From positions 1 through 64,000 of the forward strand of contig NZ_BMRF01000022.1 in NCBI RefSeq assembly GCF_014648495.1: DNA of 64,000 nucleotides, read 5' to 3'. The position numbers were made by a program, and so were the translations under genes. This DNA comes from Actinomadura cremea. GTDB lineage: Bacteria; Actinomycetota; Actinomycetes; Streptosporangiales; Streptosporangiaceae. The notes below the pieces were generated by a model that did no database searches, was not told where the DNA came from, and worked only from the letters and a program-made list of their open reading frames with translations. Below, piece by piece: positions 8,901 to 17,905 of the stretch. The first letter of the stretch is position 1. Each line of letters starts with the position of its first letter.

Positions 8901-9248
8901 CTCGACGAGTCGCTGCTCGCGGCACGGATCGCCGAAGCCGCCGAAGTCTCCGCCCTCCTTGGTTCGGTGTTCGGAGAGGACCCTGCACCCGCACCGCCAC
9001 CGGCGCCACCCGAAGTGGCGCCCGTGGCCGGCTTGGACGGTCCGCACTCCCGGCTGATCAGAGCTTTGCGGGAACAGCCGCTCATGACGAGAGCCGTCTG
9101 GGAGGATCTGGCCGGCAGGCACCGGGTGATGCCGGACGGCGCGATCGACCGCCTCAACGAGGCCGCCTATGAGGCGACCGGCGAGCCCGTGCTCGAAGGA
9201 GACGACCCGTTGGAGATCAACCTCGGCGCGCTGGAGGCGATGCTGTGA
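5943..9248 (+). CDS. TerB-N/TerB-C domain scaffold protein (putative defence operon, gene 1)
   Basis: 1101 residues from ATG 5943 (GGGGG 4 bp upstream; a GTG at 5928 is the alternative). Order of parts: a PH-like domain (about 20-115, LTDRRILAFRAS); a Pro/Trp linker of PPGW-type repeats (150-190); a second PH-like domain (about 219-320); the TerB-N domain (about 418-660) with its hallmark SYAEISPQERAAFLRWLEGG and GYAFLFLYGLERR; a helical middle; TerB-like acidic segments LADGDVAVEEKQ (about 845) and AADGRIDPAEVK (about 916); and a TerB-C domain at the end (EINLGALEAML). TerB domains bind metal through such acidic helices. No enzyme motif is visible, so a scaffold or sensor role is inferred. 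Its stop overlaps the ATPase start by GTGA, and the three genes form one operon. Confidence 0.85.
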   Translation: MAVSPSSGVPYLGVEVPPEQAGDLLRAVAARLAPGEIILGLVTTVKALPTLTHLGLTDRRILAFRASALNDQGFAVETALAAVTSAYTRPSYKQREFLVVVDSDGAETDFGDVHGDDAPPVLRIIEQAPAPVPASTPAHTAPSALPVSGWRFNPPPTWPPAPPGWTPPPGWQPDPSWPPPPQGWQLWVPAAAPIQPPPQPVAPHAPAPIPAPSAASEYVGVNGRILLERETLILVRSGLRSRMVGHAQESRRIPFQAISDVRYKEAGRMVNGYLQLGLGGVEPQALNAGNAASDPDTVLFTWGKRSDFEQLRARLQQVVAINRASGIAPATVPYDGATPTWPMKLSTSPGAGENTTGHQSAADHSPPTGPAQSATRKGAARKQRARPVADPPKTTPSRLPKLVASPAHVGSGAQQPSAARWLRPGEACRVAERVLPGGMLYVGTGLAAASGQEVEPALVDPRLPVDWDSPDWGGKDLGYWPSYAEISPQERAAFLRWLEGGRQHRDVSVGYAFLFLYGLERRVLVDLQENAAARSVEMPLIRDEVARLLGLFGSNGSFRGYATEFCALLEARTAADGGASVGPVPDADRVRPSPRLRIGLGEFARSNRPLPAEWALHWVMSHPGYFPRTAAKRCSEEFATLFALRYEDRHLGGFHLRPTGPQLTFSYRPASGGFRGLVRVDIPGVPDVFDQALPLRRLGSLADECAEDLDAFSRLMGRDPELRGSLAASALLPEELLDLGTGAVGAFVEWARSRLGGFTMSAVPAAELLDWTGADRPGKKEVIALARILGRAGIGLEPDPRFGGPVPKGGSVVFFHVEDISEAAPSRAYRAATLLLHLGAAVTLADGDVAVEEKQLLLGHLEGALYLTSDERARLRAHLRWLLTTGVKLTGLTRRVEDVDQTQREHLADFLSAVAAADGRIDPAEVKTLRRIAKLLGLAPERMDGGLRAATTAAPPASAPVTVRPGRPEPGHAVPEPSDAPAPMIRLDESLLAARIAEAAEVSALLGSVFGEDPAPAPPPAPPEVAPVAGLDGPHSRLIRALREQPLMTRAVWEDLAGRHRVMPDGAIDRLNEAAYEATGEPVLEGDDPLEINLGALEAML

Positions 9249-10612
9249 CCACGACGACTCGGATCCGCCCGCGTGAGCGCGACGCCCTACTGCAGAGCCT
9301 GCGGGCAGGTGTCGTTCCCAGGGTGGGACAGCAGCACGTCCAGGTCGGCCGGGTGGCCGAGGTGCGCGCGTTGCTCGCCGATGTTGAGCGGATCGCCGAC
9401 GGCGGCTCGGCGCTGCGGTTCGTGATCGGCGAGTACGGGGCGGGCAAGACCTTCTTCCTTCATCTGGTCCGGTCGATCGCGATGGAGAAGCGCCTGGTCA
9501 CAGCGCACGCCGATCTCAATCCCGACCGCCGCCTGCACGCCACCGGCGGCCAGGCGCGCGGGCTGTACGCCGAGCTGATGCGCAATCTCGCCACCCGCTC
9601 CAAGCCGGACGGCGGCGCGCTGCCCAGCGTCATCGAGCGTTTCGTGTCCACCGCCCTGTCCGAGGCGGAACAGACGGGCAAGGCCGCGGACCAGGTCATC
9701 CGGGCGCGCATGGCCGATCTGTCGGAGCTCACCGGCGGGTATGACTTCGCGGAGGTCGTAGGCGCCTACTGGCGTGGCCACGACAGCGGCGACGAGCACC
9801 TGAAGTCGGCCGCCGTCCGATGGCTGCGCGGCGAGTACGCCACGCGGACGGACGCGCGCGCCGCGCTCGGCGTCCGCACGATCATCGACGACGGCACCAT
9901 GTACGACCATCTCAAACTGATGAGCCGGTTCGTCCGGCTGGCCGGCTTCGACGGGTTGCTCGTCTGCGCCGACGAGATGGTGAACCTGTACAAGTTGGCC
10001 TCGACGCGGGCGCGCAACGCCAACTACGAACAGATCCTGCGGATCCTCAACGACACCCTTCAAGGCAGCACCGAGCATCTCGGCTTTCTGTTCGGCGGCA
10101 CGCCCGAGTTCCTCCGGGACACCAGACGAGGCTTGTTCAGCTACCCGGCGCTCCAGTCACGCCTCGCCGACAACACCTTCGCCGCCGCCGGACTCGTCGA
10201 CCTGTCCGGACCCGTCCTGGAACTCCAGGCCCTCACCCAGGAGGACTTCTTCGTCCTGCTGACGAAACTGCGCCATGTTCACGCCTCAGGTGACGAGAGC
10301 GCCCACCTGTTGCCCGACGAAGCCCTCATGGCCTTCATGCAGCACTGCTCGGAGAAGGTGGGAGACGCCTACTTCAGGACCCCGCGCACAACGATCAAGG
10401 CGTTCTGTGACTTGCTGGCCGTCTTGGAACAGAATCCCGGCGCGGATTGGAGGCGCCTGCTCGGATCGGTGACTCTCGCGACCGACCAGAACCCGGACCT
10501 GGCACCGCTGGAGGACGAGGGCCCCGACGAGTATCGGGCCGACGGCTCACCGAACACCGCCTCCGGCAACTCCCCGGCCGACGATGACGACTTCAGCACC
10601 TTCCGGCTCTGA
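9245..10612 (+). CDS. BrxD-like P-loop ATPase (DUF2791 type; putative defence operon, gene 2)
   Basis: 455 residues from GTG 9245 (GTGA overlap). Walker A is FVIGEYGAGKTFFLHL (residues 60-75), and the Walker B-like LLVCADEMVNLYK lies near 240; FLFGGTPEFLRD resembles a sensor segment. The length and the N-terminal RERDALLQSLRAGVVPRVG match the BREX system ATP-binding proteins BrxD/DUF2791. In type 2 BREX, BrxD is followed by the helicase BrxHI, and the same order is seen here, but none of the other BREX genes (pglX, pglZ, brxC) is present. Predicted cytoplasmic DNA-translocation or loading ATPase. The next gene overlaps it by 29 bp. Confidence 0.85.
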   Translation: MTTTTRIRPRERDALLQSLRAGVVPRVGQQHVQVGRVAEVRALLADVERIADGGSALRFVIGEYGAGKTFFLHLVRSIAMEKRLVTAHADLNPDRRLHATGGQARGLYAELMRNLATRSKPDGGALPSVIERFVSTALSEAEQTGKAADQVIRARMADLSELTGGYDFAEVVGAYWRGHDSGDEHLKSAAVRWLRGEYATRTDARAALGVRTIIDDGTMYDHLKLMSRFVRLAGFDGLLVCADEMVNLYKLASTRARNANYEQILRILNDTLQGSTEHLGFLFGGTPEFLRDTRRGLFSYPALQSRLADNTFAAAGLVDLSGPVLELQALTQEDFFVLLTKLRHVHASGDESAHLLPDEALMAFMQHCSEKVGDAYFRTPRTTIKAFCDLLAVLEQNPGADWRRLLGSVTLATDQNPDLAPLEDEGPDEYRADGSPNTASGNSPADDDDFSTFRL

Positions 10613-13547
10613 CAGCGGCTCGCGTTCCTTCGACCTGCTCCATCCCGTAGTCCAGCGATGGATATGGCAGAAGCGGTGGACGGCGCTGCACGATGCCCAA
10701 GAGGCCGCGATCCCGGCGATTCTCGCCGGTGAAGACGACATCCTGATCTCGGCTGCCACGGCGTCCGGGAAGACCGAAGCCGCCTTCCTGCCGATCTGCT
10801 CCGCGCTCGCGGAGTCACCCGAGGCAGGCGGCTTCGGGGCCGTCTACATCGGCCCGCTCAAGGCTCTGATCAACGATCAGTTCGCACGCTTGGAAGAGCT
10901 GTGCGCCCTGCTGGATATCCCGGTCCACAAATGGCACGGCGACGTGGACGCCGCACGCAAGGCACGGCTCGTCCGGCAAGCCGCGGGCATCGTCTTGATC
11001 ACTCCGGAGTCGCTCGAGGCGCTGCTGGCCAACCGCGGCACCCGCGTCCCTTCGATGTTCCAGGGCGTCCGGCACATCGTGATCGACGAGCTTCACTCCT
11101 TCATCGGGACCGAACGGGGCGCGCAGCTCCGATCGCTGCTGCACCGGCTGGAACTCGCCGTCCGCCGCCGCGTCCCACGCGTCGGGTTGTCGGCCACGCT
11201 CGGCGACATGCAGGCGGCGGCCGAGTTTCTCCGTCCGTCCGGCGGGGAGCGCGTGCAACTGATCGAGTCGGGATCGGACGGCCAGGAGCTCCGCCTTCAG
11301 ATCAAGGGCTTCCTGGACATTGCGCCTCGCCGCCCGGAACAGAAGCCACCGGCGGACGAGCAGTCCGAGACCTTCGCCGGCGGCGGCAAGCTCGCCATCG
11401 CCGATCATCTGTTCGCGGTCCTGCGCGGCTCCAACAACCTCGTCTTCGCCAACGCCAGGCAGAACGTCGAACTCTTCTCGGACCTCCTGGTACGGCGCGG
11501 GAAACAGGCCGGTGTGCCGAACGAGTTCGTCCCGCACCACGGCAACCTCTCCAAGGAGATCCGGGAGGACACAGAGGCCCGGCTCAAGGACGGCTCCCGG
11601 CCCGTCACCGCCGTCTGCACCTCCACCCTGGAAATGGGCATCGACATCGGATCGATCGCCTCGGTCGCCCAGATCGGTCCGCCTCCAGGAGTCGCCGCTC
11701 TCCGCCAACGCCTGGGCCGGACAGGGCGCAGAGGCGGCCCGGCGACATTGCGGATGTACGCGGCCGAACCCGAGATCGGCCCCTCCTCCCCTCCGCAGGA
11801 CGAGCTGCGGACTCAGCTGGTCCAGATGATCGCCGTCGTCAACCTGCTGCTCGACCGCTGGTGCGAACCCCCCGCGACCGGGGGCCTGCACTTGTCCACC
11901 CTCGTCCAGCAGGTCCTATCGTTGATCTCCCAGCACGGCGGAGTACTCCCCCAGGACGCTTACCAGGCCCTGTGCGCACACGGCCCTTTCCAGCACATCG
12001 GGCCGCGCCTGTTCAAAATGCTCCTCCACCACCTCGGCCAGGCCGAGCTGCTTCATCAGGAGAAGGACGGCCTGCTCTTGCACGGCCGCGAAGGCGAACG
12101 CATCGTCAATCACCACACCTTCTACGCCGCCTTCCACGCCCCCGAGGAGTATCGCCTGGTAACCACCGGGCGCACGCTCGGCTCTCTCCCCCTCAACCAT
12201 CCCCTCGCCCCGGGGGACCTGATGATCTTCGCTGGACGCCGCTGGCGGATCGTCACCATCGACCCGCAATCCAAGGTCATTGAGCTGACCCCGGCCGGAG
12301 GCGGAAAAGCACCCGCGTTCTCGGGCATCGCCGCCGATGTCCACGACCGGATCAGAGCCGAAATGCGGCTGGTCTATGAGAGCGACAAGATGCCGGTCTA
12401 CCTCGACTCCGGCGCCCAGAAGTTGCTGACCGAAGGCCGTAACGCCTACCGCCGCCTCAACCTGGCCCAGACGCCCGTCGTCGGTTGGGGAAACGACACC
12501 CTCCTGATCCCGCTGCGCGGCGACACCATCATGAACACCCTCGCCCTCGCCCTACACCAGCGCGGTCTCTCCGTGGACCGGCAAGGAGCCGTCCTCGTCC
12601 TGGCCGACACCGCACCCCGTCATGGAATCGATATCCTCGCCGCACTCGCGGCCGAGCCGCCCCCGGCCCCCGAGTCGCTCGCCGCGCTCGTCCCGGACCA
12701 GATCATCGAGAAGTATGACGACGTACTCGGCGAGGAACTCCGCACCATCGCCTATGCCGCACGCAAACTCGACATCGCCGCGACCTGGGCCGCCCTCCCG
12801 GGCATCGTTACCACAGCCCAAAGCGCCGACCCTGTCCACCACGCGACCCCCACCTCCGCAACACCGCACCGGCACAAGATCGGCGCCCTCCCTTACGCGG
12901 TGATCGATGTCGAGACCACCGGCCTGGACCCGCTGAAGGACCGGATCGTGGAGATCGCCGTTCGTCGACTCAACGCCGACGGCACACCTGACCGCTTCTA
13001 CAGCACCGTCTTGCACAACGACTCCGGCCCGGGCCCGACCCGCGTCCACGGCCTCACCGTCGGCGACCTGGCCGGAGCCCCCACCTTCACCGAGGTCGCC
13101 GGCGACATCGCCGAAATGATCGACGGCGCGGCCCTCGTCGCGCACAACGCGATGTTCGACAGCGCCATGCTGCTCAGCGAATTCGCCCGCGCCGGCGCCG
13201 CACCCGACGACCTGCTCGTCCTGTGCACCCTCGCTCTCGCCCGGCGGTTCGGCTCGCCGGGCTCCTCTTTGACACTCGTCGACTGCGCCGAGGCAGAATG
13301 CATCCCGCTTGCCCGAGCACACTCCGCAGGCCACGACGCACAGACCACCGCAGCCCTCTTGCGCCGCTACCTGAACCGAGCCGAGCAAGCGGGACACCAT
13401 TACCTCGATGAGATCGGCGCCACCGGCGCCCTGCCCACACCCGGGTGGGCTCCCTGGCCGCGGAGCGGACGCCGCCAGCAGCGTGCCCGCACACTCGCCG
13501 CGTCCCACCGCGAACCGCACCGGTTGGGTGGAGGCTCTACGGGGTGA
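10584..13547 (+). CDS. BrxHI/Lhr-like SF2 helicase fused to DEDDh exonuclease (putative defence operon, gene 3)
   Basis: 987 residues. SF2 helicase motifs in order: Walker A AATASGKTEAAFLP (about 56), DELH box HIVIDELHSF (about 167), motif III GLSATLGD (about 201), CTSTLEMGIDIG and motif VI QRLGRTGRRGG (374-384). These are Lhr/BrxHI-type features. After a winged-helix/beta segment comes a DnaQ-like exonuclease: ExoI VIDVETTGLDP (Asp775, Glu777), ExoII AHNAMFDSA (about 853) and ExoIII HSAGHDAQ (about 913), so all DEDDh residues are present. It starts inside the ATPase gene (ATG 10584) and is surely co-translated. An IS3-type remnant abuts the 3' end, and the last 15 or so residues may be encoded by IS DNA. 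Predicted role: unwinding and degrading DNA with the ATPase and TerB protein. Confidence 0.88.
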   Translation: MTTSAPSGSDSGSRSFDLLHPVVQRWIWQKRWTALHDAQEAAIPAILAGEDDILISAATASGKTEAAFLPICSALAESPEAGGFGAVYIGPLKALINDQFARLEELCALLDIPVHKWHGDVDAARKARLVRQAAGIVLITPESLEALLANRGTRVPSMFQGVRHIVIDELHSFIGTERGAQLRSLLHRLELAVRRRVPRVGLSATLGDMQAAAEFLRPSGGERVQLIESGSDGQELRLQIKGFLDIAPRRPEQKPPADEQSETFAGGGKLAIADHLFAVLRGSNNLVFANARQNVELFSDLLVRRGKQAGVPNEFVPHHGNLSKEIREDTEARLKDGSRPVTAVCTSTLEMGIDIGSIASVAQIGPPPGVAALRQRLGRTGRRGGPATLRMYAAEPEIGPSSPPQDELRTQLVQMIAVVNLLLDRWCEPPATGGLHLSTLVQQVLSLISQHGGVLPQDAYQALCAHGPFQHIGPRLFKMLLHHLGQAELLHQEKDGLLLHGREGERIVNHHTFYAAFHAPEEYRLVTTGRTLGSLPLNHPLAPGDLMIFAGRRWRIVTIDPQSKVIELTPAGGGKAPAFSGIAADVHDRIRAEMRLVYESDKMPVYLDSGAQKLLTEGRNAYRRLNLAQTPVVGWGNDTLLIPLRGDTIMNTLALALHQRGLSVDRQGAVLVLADTAPRHGIDILAALAAEPPPAPESLAALVPDQIIEKYDDVLGEELRTIAYAARKLDIAATWAALPGIVTTAQSADPVHHATPTSATPHRHKIGALPYAVIDVETTGLDPLKDRIVEIAVRRLNADGTPDRFYSTVLHNDSGPGPTRVHGLTVGDLAGAPTFTEVAGDIAEMIDGAALVAHNAMFDSAMLLSEFARAGAAPDDLLVLCTLALARRFGSPGSSLTLVDCAEAECIPLARAHSAGHDAQTTAALLRRYLNRAEQAGHHYLDEIGATGALPTPGWAPWPRSGRRQQRARTLAASHREPHRLGGGSTG

Positions 13548-13630
13548 CTCCACCCGCTGACCGGGGCTGGTGTTGAGCGAAGTAGTTGGCTTCGCGTTGG
13601 TCGGCTGGGATGTCGCCGATCGCGCTGTGA
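13537..13630 (-). mobile_element. IS3-family transposase C-terminal remnant
   Basis: On the minus strand the last ~30 codons of an integrase-core transposase can be read: HSAIGDIPADQREANYFAQ, then HQPRSAGGVTP and a stop at 13537-13539. This is the typical C-terminus of IS3-type transposases (LHSALGDIPPAEFE.NYYAQ). The rest is missing; the upstream side is replaced at about 13628 by the end of an IS256-type element. The IS3 right end must lie left of 13537, inside the annotated 3' end of the helicase gene. Confidence 0.75.
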
Positions 13631-13940
13631 GGGTCACGTCCAACGGAGTGGTGAACGATTTGATCTCCGCGTGATCCTGTTTCTGCAGGTTAAGCGGTAA
13701 GTTCTCGCTGGTCGTTCCCGCGGTCGGGTGCGGTGTCCTCGGTGACGCGCAGGCGGGCTTTGGCCAGGAACTCCAGGCCCATGTAGCGGCGAGTCTCGGC
13801 CCACTCATCGGTCTGTTCCATCAGGACCGCCCCGACCAACCGGACGATCGTGGCCCGATCCCGACCACGTCAGTGCAGCGTCGGATCTCCTTGTTCAGCC
13901 GTTCTTGCGGGTTGGTCGGAGCTGCCCCCCACGGCTTGCA
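13628..13940 (-). mobile_element. IS256-family transposase 3' remnant
   Basis: The minus strand encodes the C-terminus of a mutator-type (IS256) transposase: PTNPQERLNKEIRRCTDVVG, then after a small deletion/frameshift (about 13850) TIVRLVGAVLMEQTDEWAE, TRRYMGLEFLAKARLRV, and a stop at 13690-13692. To its right in element sense, 13628-13660 (GGGTCACGTCC, GGAGTGGTGAACGATT) resembles the usual IS256 terminal repeat with its ACCACTCC-GCGTGACC core. The N-terminal three quarters are missing, so it cannot transpose. Confidence 0.75.
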
Positions 13941-14034
13941 GGCTGGGTGAGGAGAGGACATTGGCGAAGGCTCTGCAACGCCCGTCGGTACCCTGGCAAT
14001 GCGGCGTTGCGTCCTTCGTGGAACGAATGCGCTT
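13941..14034. other. Short non-coding junction
   Basis: No gene or motif recognised between the IS256 remnant and the 3' end of the minus-strand hypothetical gene; probably rearranged DNA. Confidence 0.3.
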
Positions 14035-14451
14035 CTACTTGGTCACCTCAGGCACGGCGTCCCCGACGTGGAGGCTGATCAGCGACTCGATCTCCGCCTC
14101 GCTGAGCTCAGGCGGATCGCCTTCCCGCGCACGAACCTGATGAACGAACCGAGGGTCGAGCCGCACGTGATACCGCTCGACATAGTGAGCCAGATCCGAG
14201 CTCCAAAACCACTGCCCATCGGTCAGTATGGCCAGCCGCGCGATGGGCTTCTCCGAATCGCTCAGCACGTCGGGCACCAAGGACGTCGTTACCGCAAACA
14301 TCGTGCCTGCTCGCAGATACCGCACCAGCAGTTCTTCGTGCTCGTCGCCTCGCGGACGCACCGCGGCGCGAAGCGAAGGGCCGTCCGGTGTCCCATGCGG
14401 CAACTCACGGAACCGCCCCAGGAAGCGTTCGGAAAGCACCAACTCGTCCAC
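14035..14451 (-). CDS. Conserved actinobacterial hypothetical protein
   Basis: 138 residues from a GTG at 14451. The stretch LAILTDGQWFWSSDLAHY followed by VERYHVRLDPRFV is typical of a family of small cytoplasmic actinobacterial proteins of unknown function, often near toxins or mobile genes. No catalytic motif or membrane segment. It is divergent from the truncated relaxase gene, only about 95 bp away, and the junction between them is probably where the relaxase lost its 5' end. Confidence 0.65.
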   Translation of the reverse strand: MDELVLSERFLGRFRELPHGTPDGPSLRAAVRPRGDEHEELLVRYLRAGTMFAVTTSLVPDVLSDSEKPIARLAILTDGQWFWSSDLAHYVERYHVRLDPRFVHQVRAREGDPPELSEAEIESLISLHVGDAVPEVTK

Positions 14452-14545
14452 CCTCGCACATTAACGATCCACCCACTCATGGCGCACTTCGATTTCTTCT
14501 CGAGCCCAGCCAAGCCCTGGGCACAGCTCCACACGGCTCATCTGG

Positions 14546-17500
14546 GTGGGATCCGGCCTGCCGGACCTCGGCATCACCCCGGGCACGGTGCTGGACGAGT
14601 CCCAGTACCCGGCCGCCCGAGCCCTGATGCAAGGACGTCACCCGCACTCCCTCGTCCAGCTCGTCCCCGTCAAACAACAGGTCCCCGACCACGCGAAAGT
14701 CCGCGGGCTCCCGCTGGTCATCGCGATCGAGCAGACGGCACGAGCACGCGGCATCAACATCGACGACCTGTGGACCAGCAACCGGCAACGCGCCACCTGG
14801 GGACGCCTGCGCCGCCAAGTACGCGCGCGTCCCGAACAAGCCCGCATCCCCGCCGACAAAGCCGCCGTCCTGCTCAAGCGCGCCGACCTCGACCCCCACG
14901 ACGTCTACGGCCCCACATTCGTCGAAGCGCTCTCCCACGCCGACGAACGCGTGCCCGCCGGCAACAGCGGCTACGACGTCACCATCACCTTCCCCAAGTC
15001 CTTCAGCGCGCTCGCCGCACTCGCACCCCAACCCATCGCCGACGGCATCGAAGACTGCCTCCGCCAAGCCGCCCTGGACGCCCTCGCCCTCCTCGAGCAC
15101 CACACCGCCTACGCCATGCGCGGCCACCACGGCGACGGACACCAAGCCCGAACCGTCCCCACCAGCGGCTTTGCCGGATGGACGACCACCCACCGCGCGT
15201 CCCGCGCCGCAGACCCCCACTGGCACGTCCACTTCACCCTCGCCAACCTGGCCCGCGCCCAGGACGGCAAGTGGAGCACCATCGCCGCCGGCGGCCGCGA
15301 CCTGATGAACCACGTCCACCTCGCCGACGCCTACGCCGAAGCCCGCGCCCGCCACCTGCTCACCCAACGCCACGGACTCCGCTTCACCCGCAGCGACCGC
15401 ACCGGACGCTGGGAAATCACCGGCGTCCCCGACCGCCTGCTGGCCCTGTGGTCCAAACGCGACACCGAAATCCGCGACCTCCTCAACCACCAAGGCACCA
15501 CCTGGGACGACGCCACCCCCACCGCCAAACGCCGCGCCGCCGACCGCACCCGCGAAAGCAAAGACCCCCACCTGACCGCGGCCGCCGACGCCGACCTGCA
15601 CCACGCCTGGACCACCGAAGCCCGCACCGCCGGACTCGACCCCGCCGCCATCGTCAACGCCGCACTCAACCCCCCACCACCCGACGCCGCACCCAACCCC
15701 ACCGACACCCCACGGCCAAGCCCACCACACCCCGAAACCGCGTCCAACGAGCCGGAAACCGCCGCCCCCGACCTCGCGGCTCTCGCGGACGTCCTGCTCG
15801 ACCCCGACCACGGGCTCACATCCCACACCACCGCGTTCCGCAAGCGCGACATGATGGCCCGCATCTGCGAAGAACCCCCCCACGGCCTGGCCGACCTCAC
15901 CGAATTCCACACCCTCACCGACCGGCTCCTCGACCACCACGACATCACCCAGATGCCGCGCAAAGGCCCCGCGCACATGGCCAACAACCAGCGCTACACC
16001 ACCCAGGACGTCCTGGACGCCGAACACGCCATCGTCGCCGCCACCACCACCGGCCTCAACGCCGGCCTCAACGCCGGCCTGGCCGCGGTCGACCCCGCCG
16101 TCGCCGCCCTCGCCCTGGACGTCTACCAGACCAGCGCCGGCCACCCCCTCGAGCCCGAGCAACGCCACGCCTGCATGCGCCTGGTCACCGCCGGACACGC
16201 CATCGACACCGTCATCGGCGTCCCCGGCTCCGGAAAAACCACCATCATGGCCGCCGCCCGCATCGCCTGGGAAGCAGCCGGACTCACCGTCGCCGGCTCC
16301 TCCACCGCCGCCCTGGCCGCCCGCCACCTCGGCGCCGAAGCGGGCCTCACCCAATCGGCATCCGTCGCCTACTGGCTCACCCTCATCGAACACGGCGAGG
16401 GCCTCGACGGCGTCGACGTCCTCATCCTCGACGAAGCCGCCATGACCGACACCCGCGACCTGGCCGCACTCCTGCACCACGCCACCGAAACCGGCACCAA
16501 AATCGTCGAGATCGGCGACCCCCACCAGCTCGCCTCACCCGGCGTCGGCGGAGCCTTCACCATCCAGCACGACCTCACCGGCGGACCCGACCTCACCATC
16601 AACCGCCGCCAGACCGACCACCTCGAACGCCAAGCCCTCGAACACTTCCGCAACCGCGAACACGAACAAGCCCTCACGCTCTGGGCCGACAGCGGACGCC
16701 TCGTCGTCACCGTCACCCCGCACGAAGCCAAGCTCGCCACCCTCAACGACTGGTGGACGAACTGGCACCGCCACACCGACCCCTACGACCGCATGGCCAG
16801 CACGCTGATGCTCGCCCACCACAACGACGACGTCGACGACCTCAACCACGCCGCCCGCGCCCTGGCCCGCCACGCCGGCCACCTCACCGGTCCCGACATC
16901 AGCTTCCCGACCCACCACGGCGAGGACGTCCCCCTCGCCGCCGGAGACGTCGTCCTCCTACGCACCAACGCCTACCGCCACGGCGACGGCCCCGACCTGC
17001 TCAACGGCACCCGCGGCATCATCACCCACGTCGACCCCCACGCCCACCACATCACCCTCACCTGGCACGACACCCACAACCAACCCCACACCGCACGCAT
17101 CGACGCCGACTACATCGCCTCAGGCGGCCTCGAACACGGCTACGCCACCACCGTCCACAAAGCCCAAGGCCAAACCGCCGACCACGTCAGCCTCTACTCC
17201 CTCGACGCCAACCGCGCCACCCTCTACACCGGCATGAGCCGCGACCGCATCACCGCCCGCACCTTCCAACCCGCCACCACCCTCACCACCGACATCACCC
17301 TCCAACAATGGCAAGCCATGACCCCCGACCACCGCCGCACCAAGGTCATCCAGCTCATGCGCGACAAACTCAAGCACCAGCAACCCGCCACCATGGCCAG
17401 CCACGAACTCGACCACATCGACACCTACACCCAGACACCACCACCCACGCCACCCGAACAACCCGCACGCCGGCACCGCCAGCCCCGCCACCGCACCGAA

Positions 17501-17905
17501 CGCAACAGCACCGCCCACCGCATCACCCGCACCCGGCCCTGGATCAGCCACCTCGGCCCCCGCCCCACCACCCCCCACGACCAACAAGCCTGGACCAGAC
17601 TCGTCGCCTCCATCGCCGCCTACCGCCACGACCACCACATCGAAACCACCGACCCCCTCGGCCCCCGCCCAACCACACCAACCGCAGCCACCGAATGGCA
17701 CGAACTCAACGAACTCACAACCCGCTACACCAACTCACGCAGAGAACAGCAAACCCTAACCGCCCTCAACAACCTGCACACCACCCTCCAAGGCCTTATC
17801 GGTGGCTGTCCACATCCAGGCATCGCATCACAAGAACCACATGGTATAGAACACCACATAGAGAACAGCAACGAACCCACACCTAGGTCGGGGCAGATAT
17901 TTTAG
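14546..17905 (+). pseudogene. MobF (TrwC/TraI-type) relaxase-helicase lacking the catalytic N-terminus
   Basis: 1119 codons from GTG 14546. The relaxase domain is recognisable from WVGSGLPDLGITPG onward: GYDVTITFPKSFSALA, and the metal-binding histidine triad HWHVHFTLAN (225-229). The SF1 helicase domain follows: Walker A GVPGSGKTT (about 557), Walker B VLILDEAAMTD (about 628), and TTVHKAQGQTADHV near the end; the C-terminal ~200 residues are His/Pro-rich. In intact family members 60-80 residues precede the WxGSG segment and carry the nucleophilic tyrosines (usually in a YLT / YY context). Here the frame upstream is closed by a stop at 14462 and contains no such sequence. It could be expressed, but should not nick oriT. 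Confidence 0.8.

Noticed and set aside
5943-13547. A canonical BREX locus
   Set aside because: BrxD- and BrxHI-like genes are present but no PglX methylase, PglZ phosphatase, PglW or BrxC/PglY in the island.
14477-16525. 682-codon open frame on the minus strand
   Set aside because: Shadow of the relaxase gene; Gly/Val/Asp-rich without domain signal.
13999-17886. 1295-codon plus-strand frame overlapping the relaxase
   Set aside because: Arg/Pro/His-rich third-frame artefact; the relaxase frame carries the HxHxH, Walker and helicase motifs.
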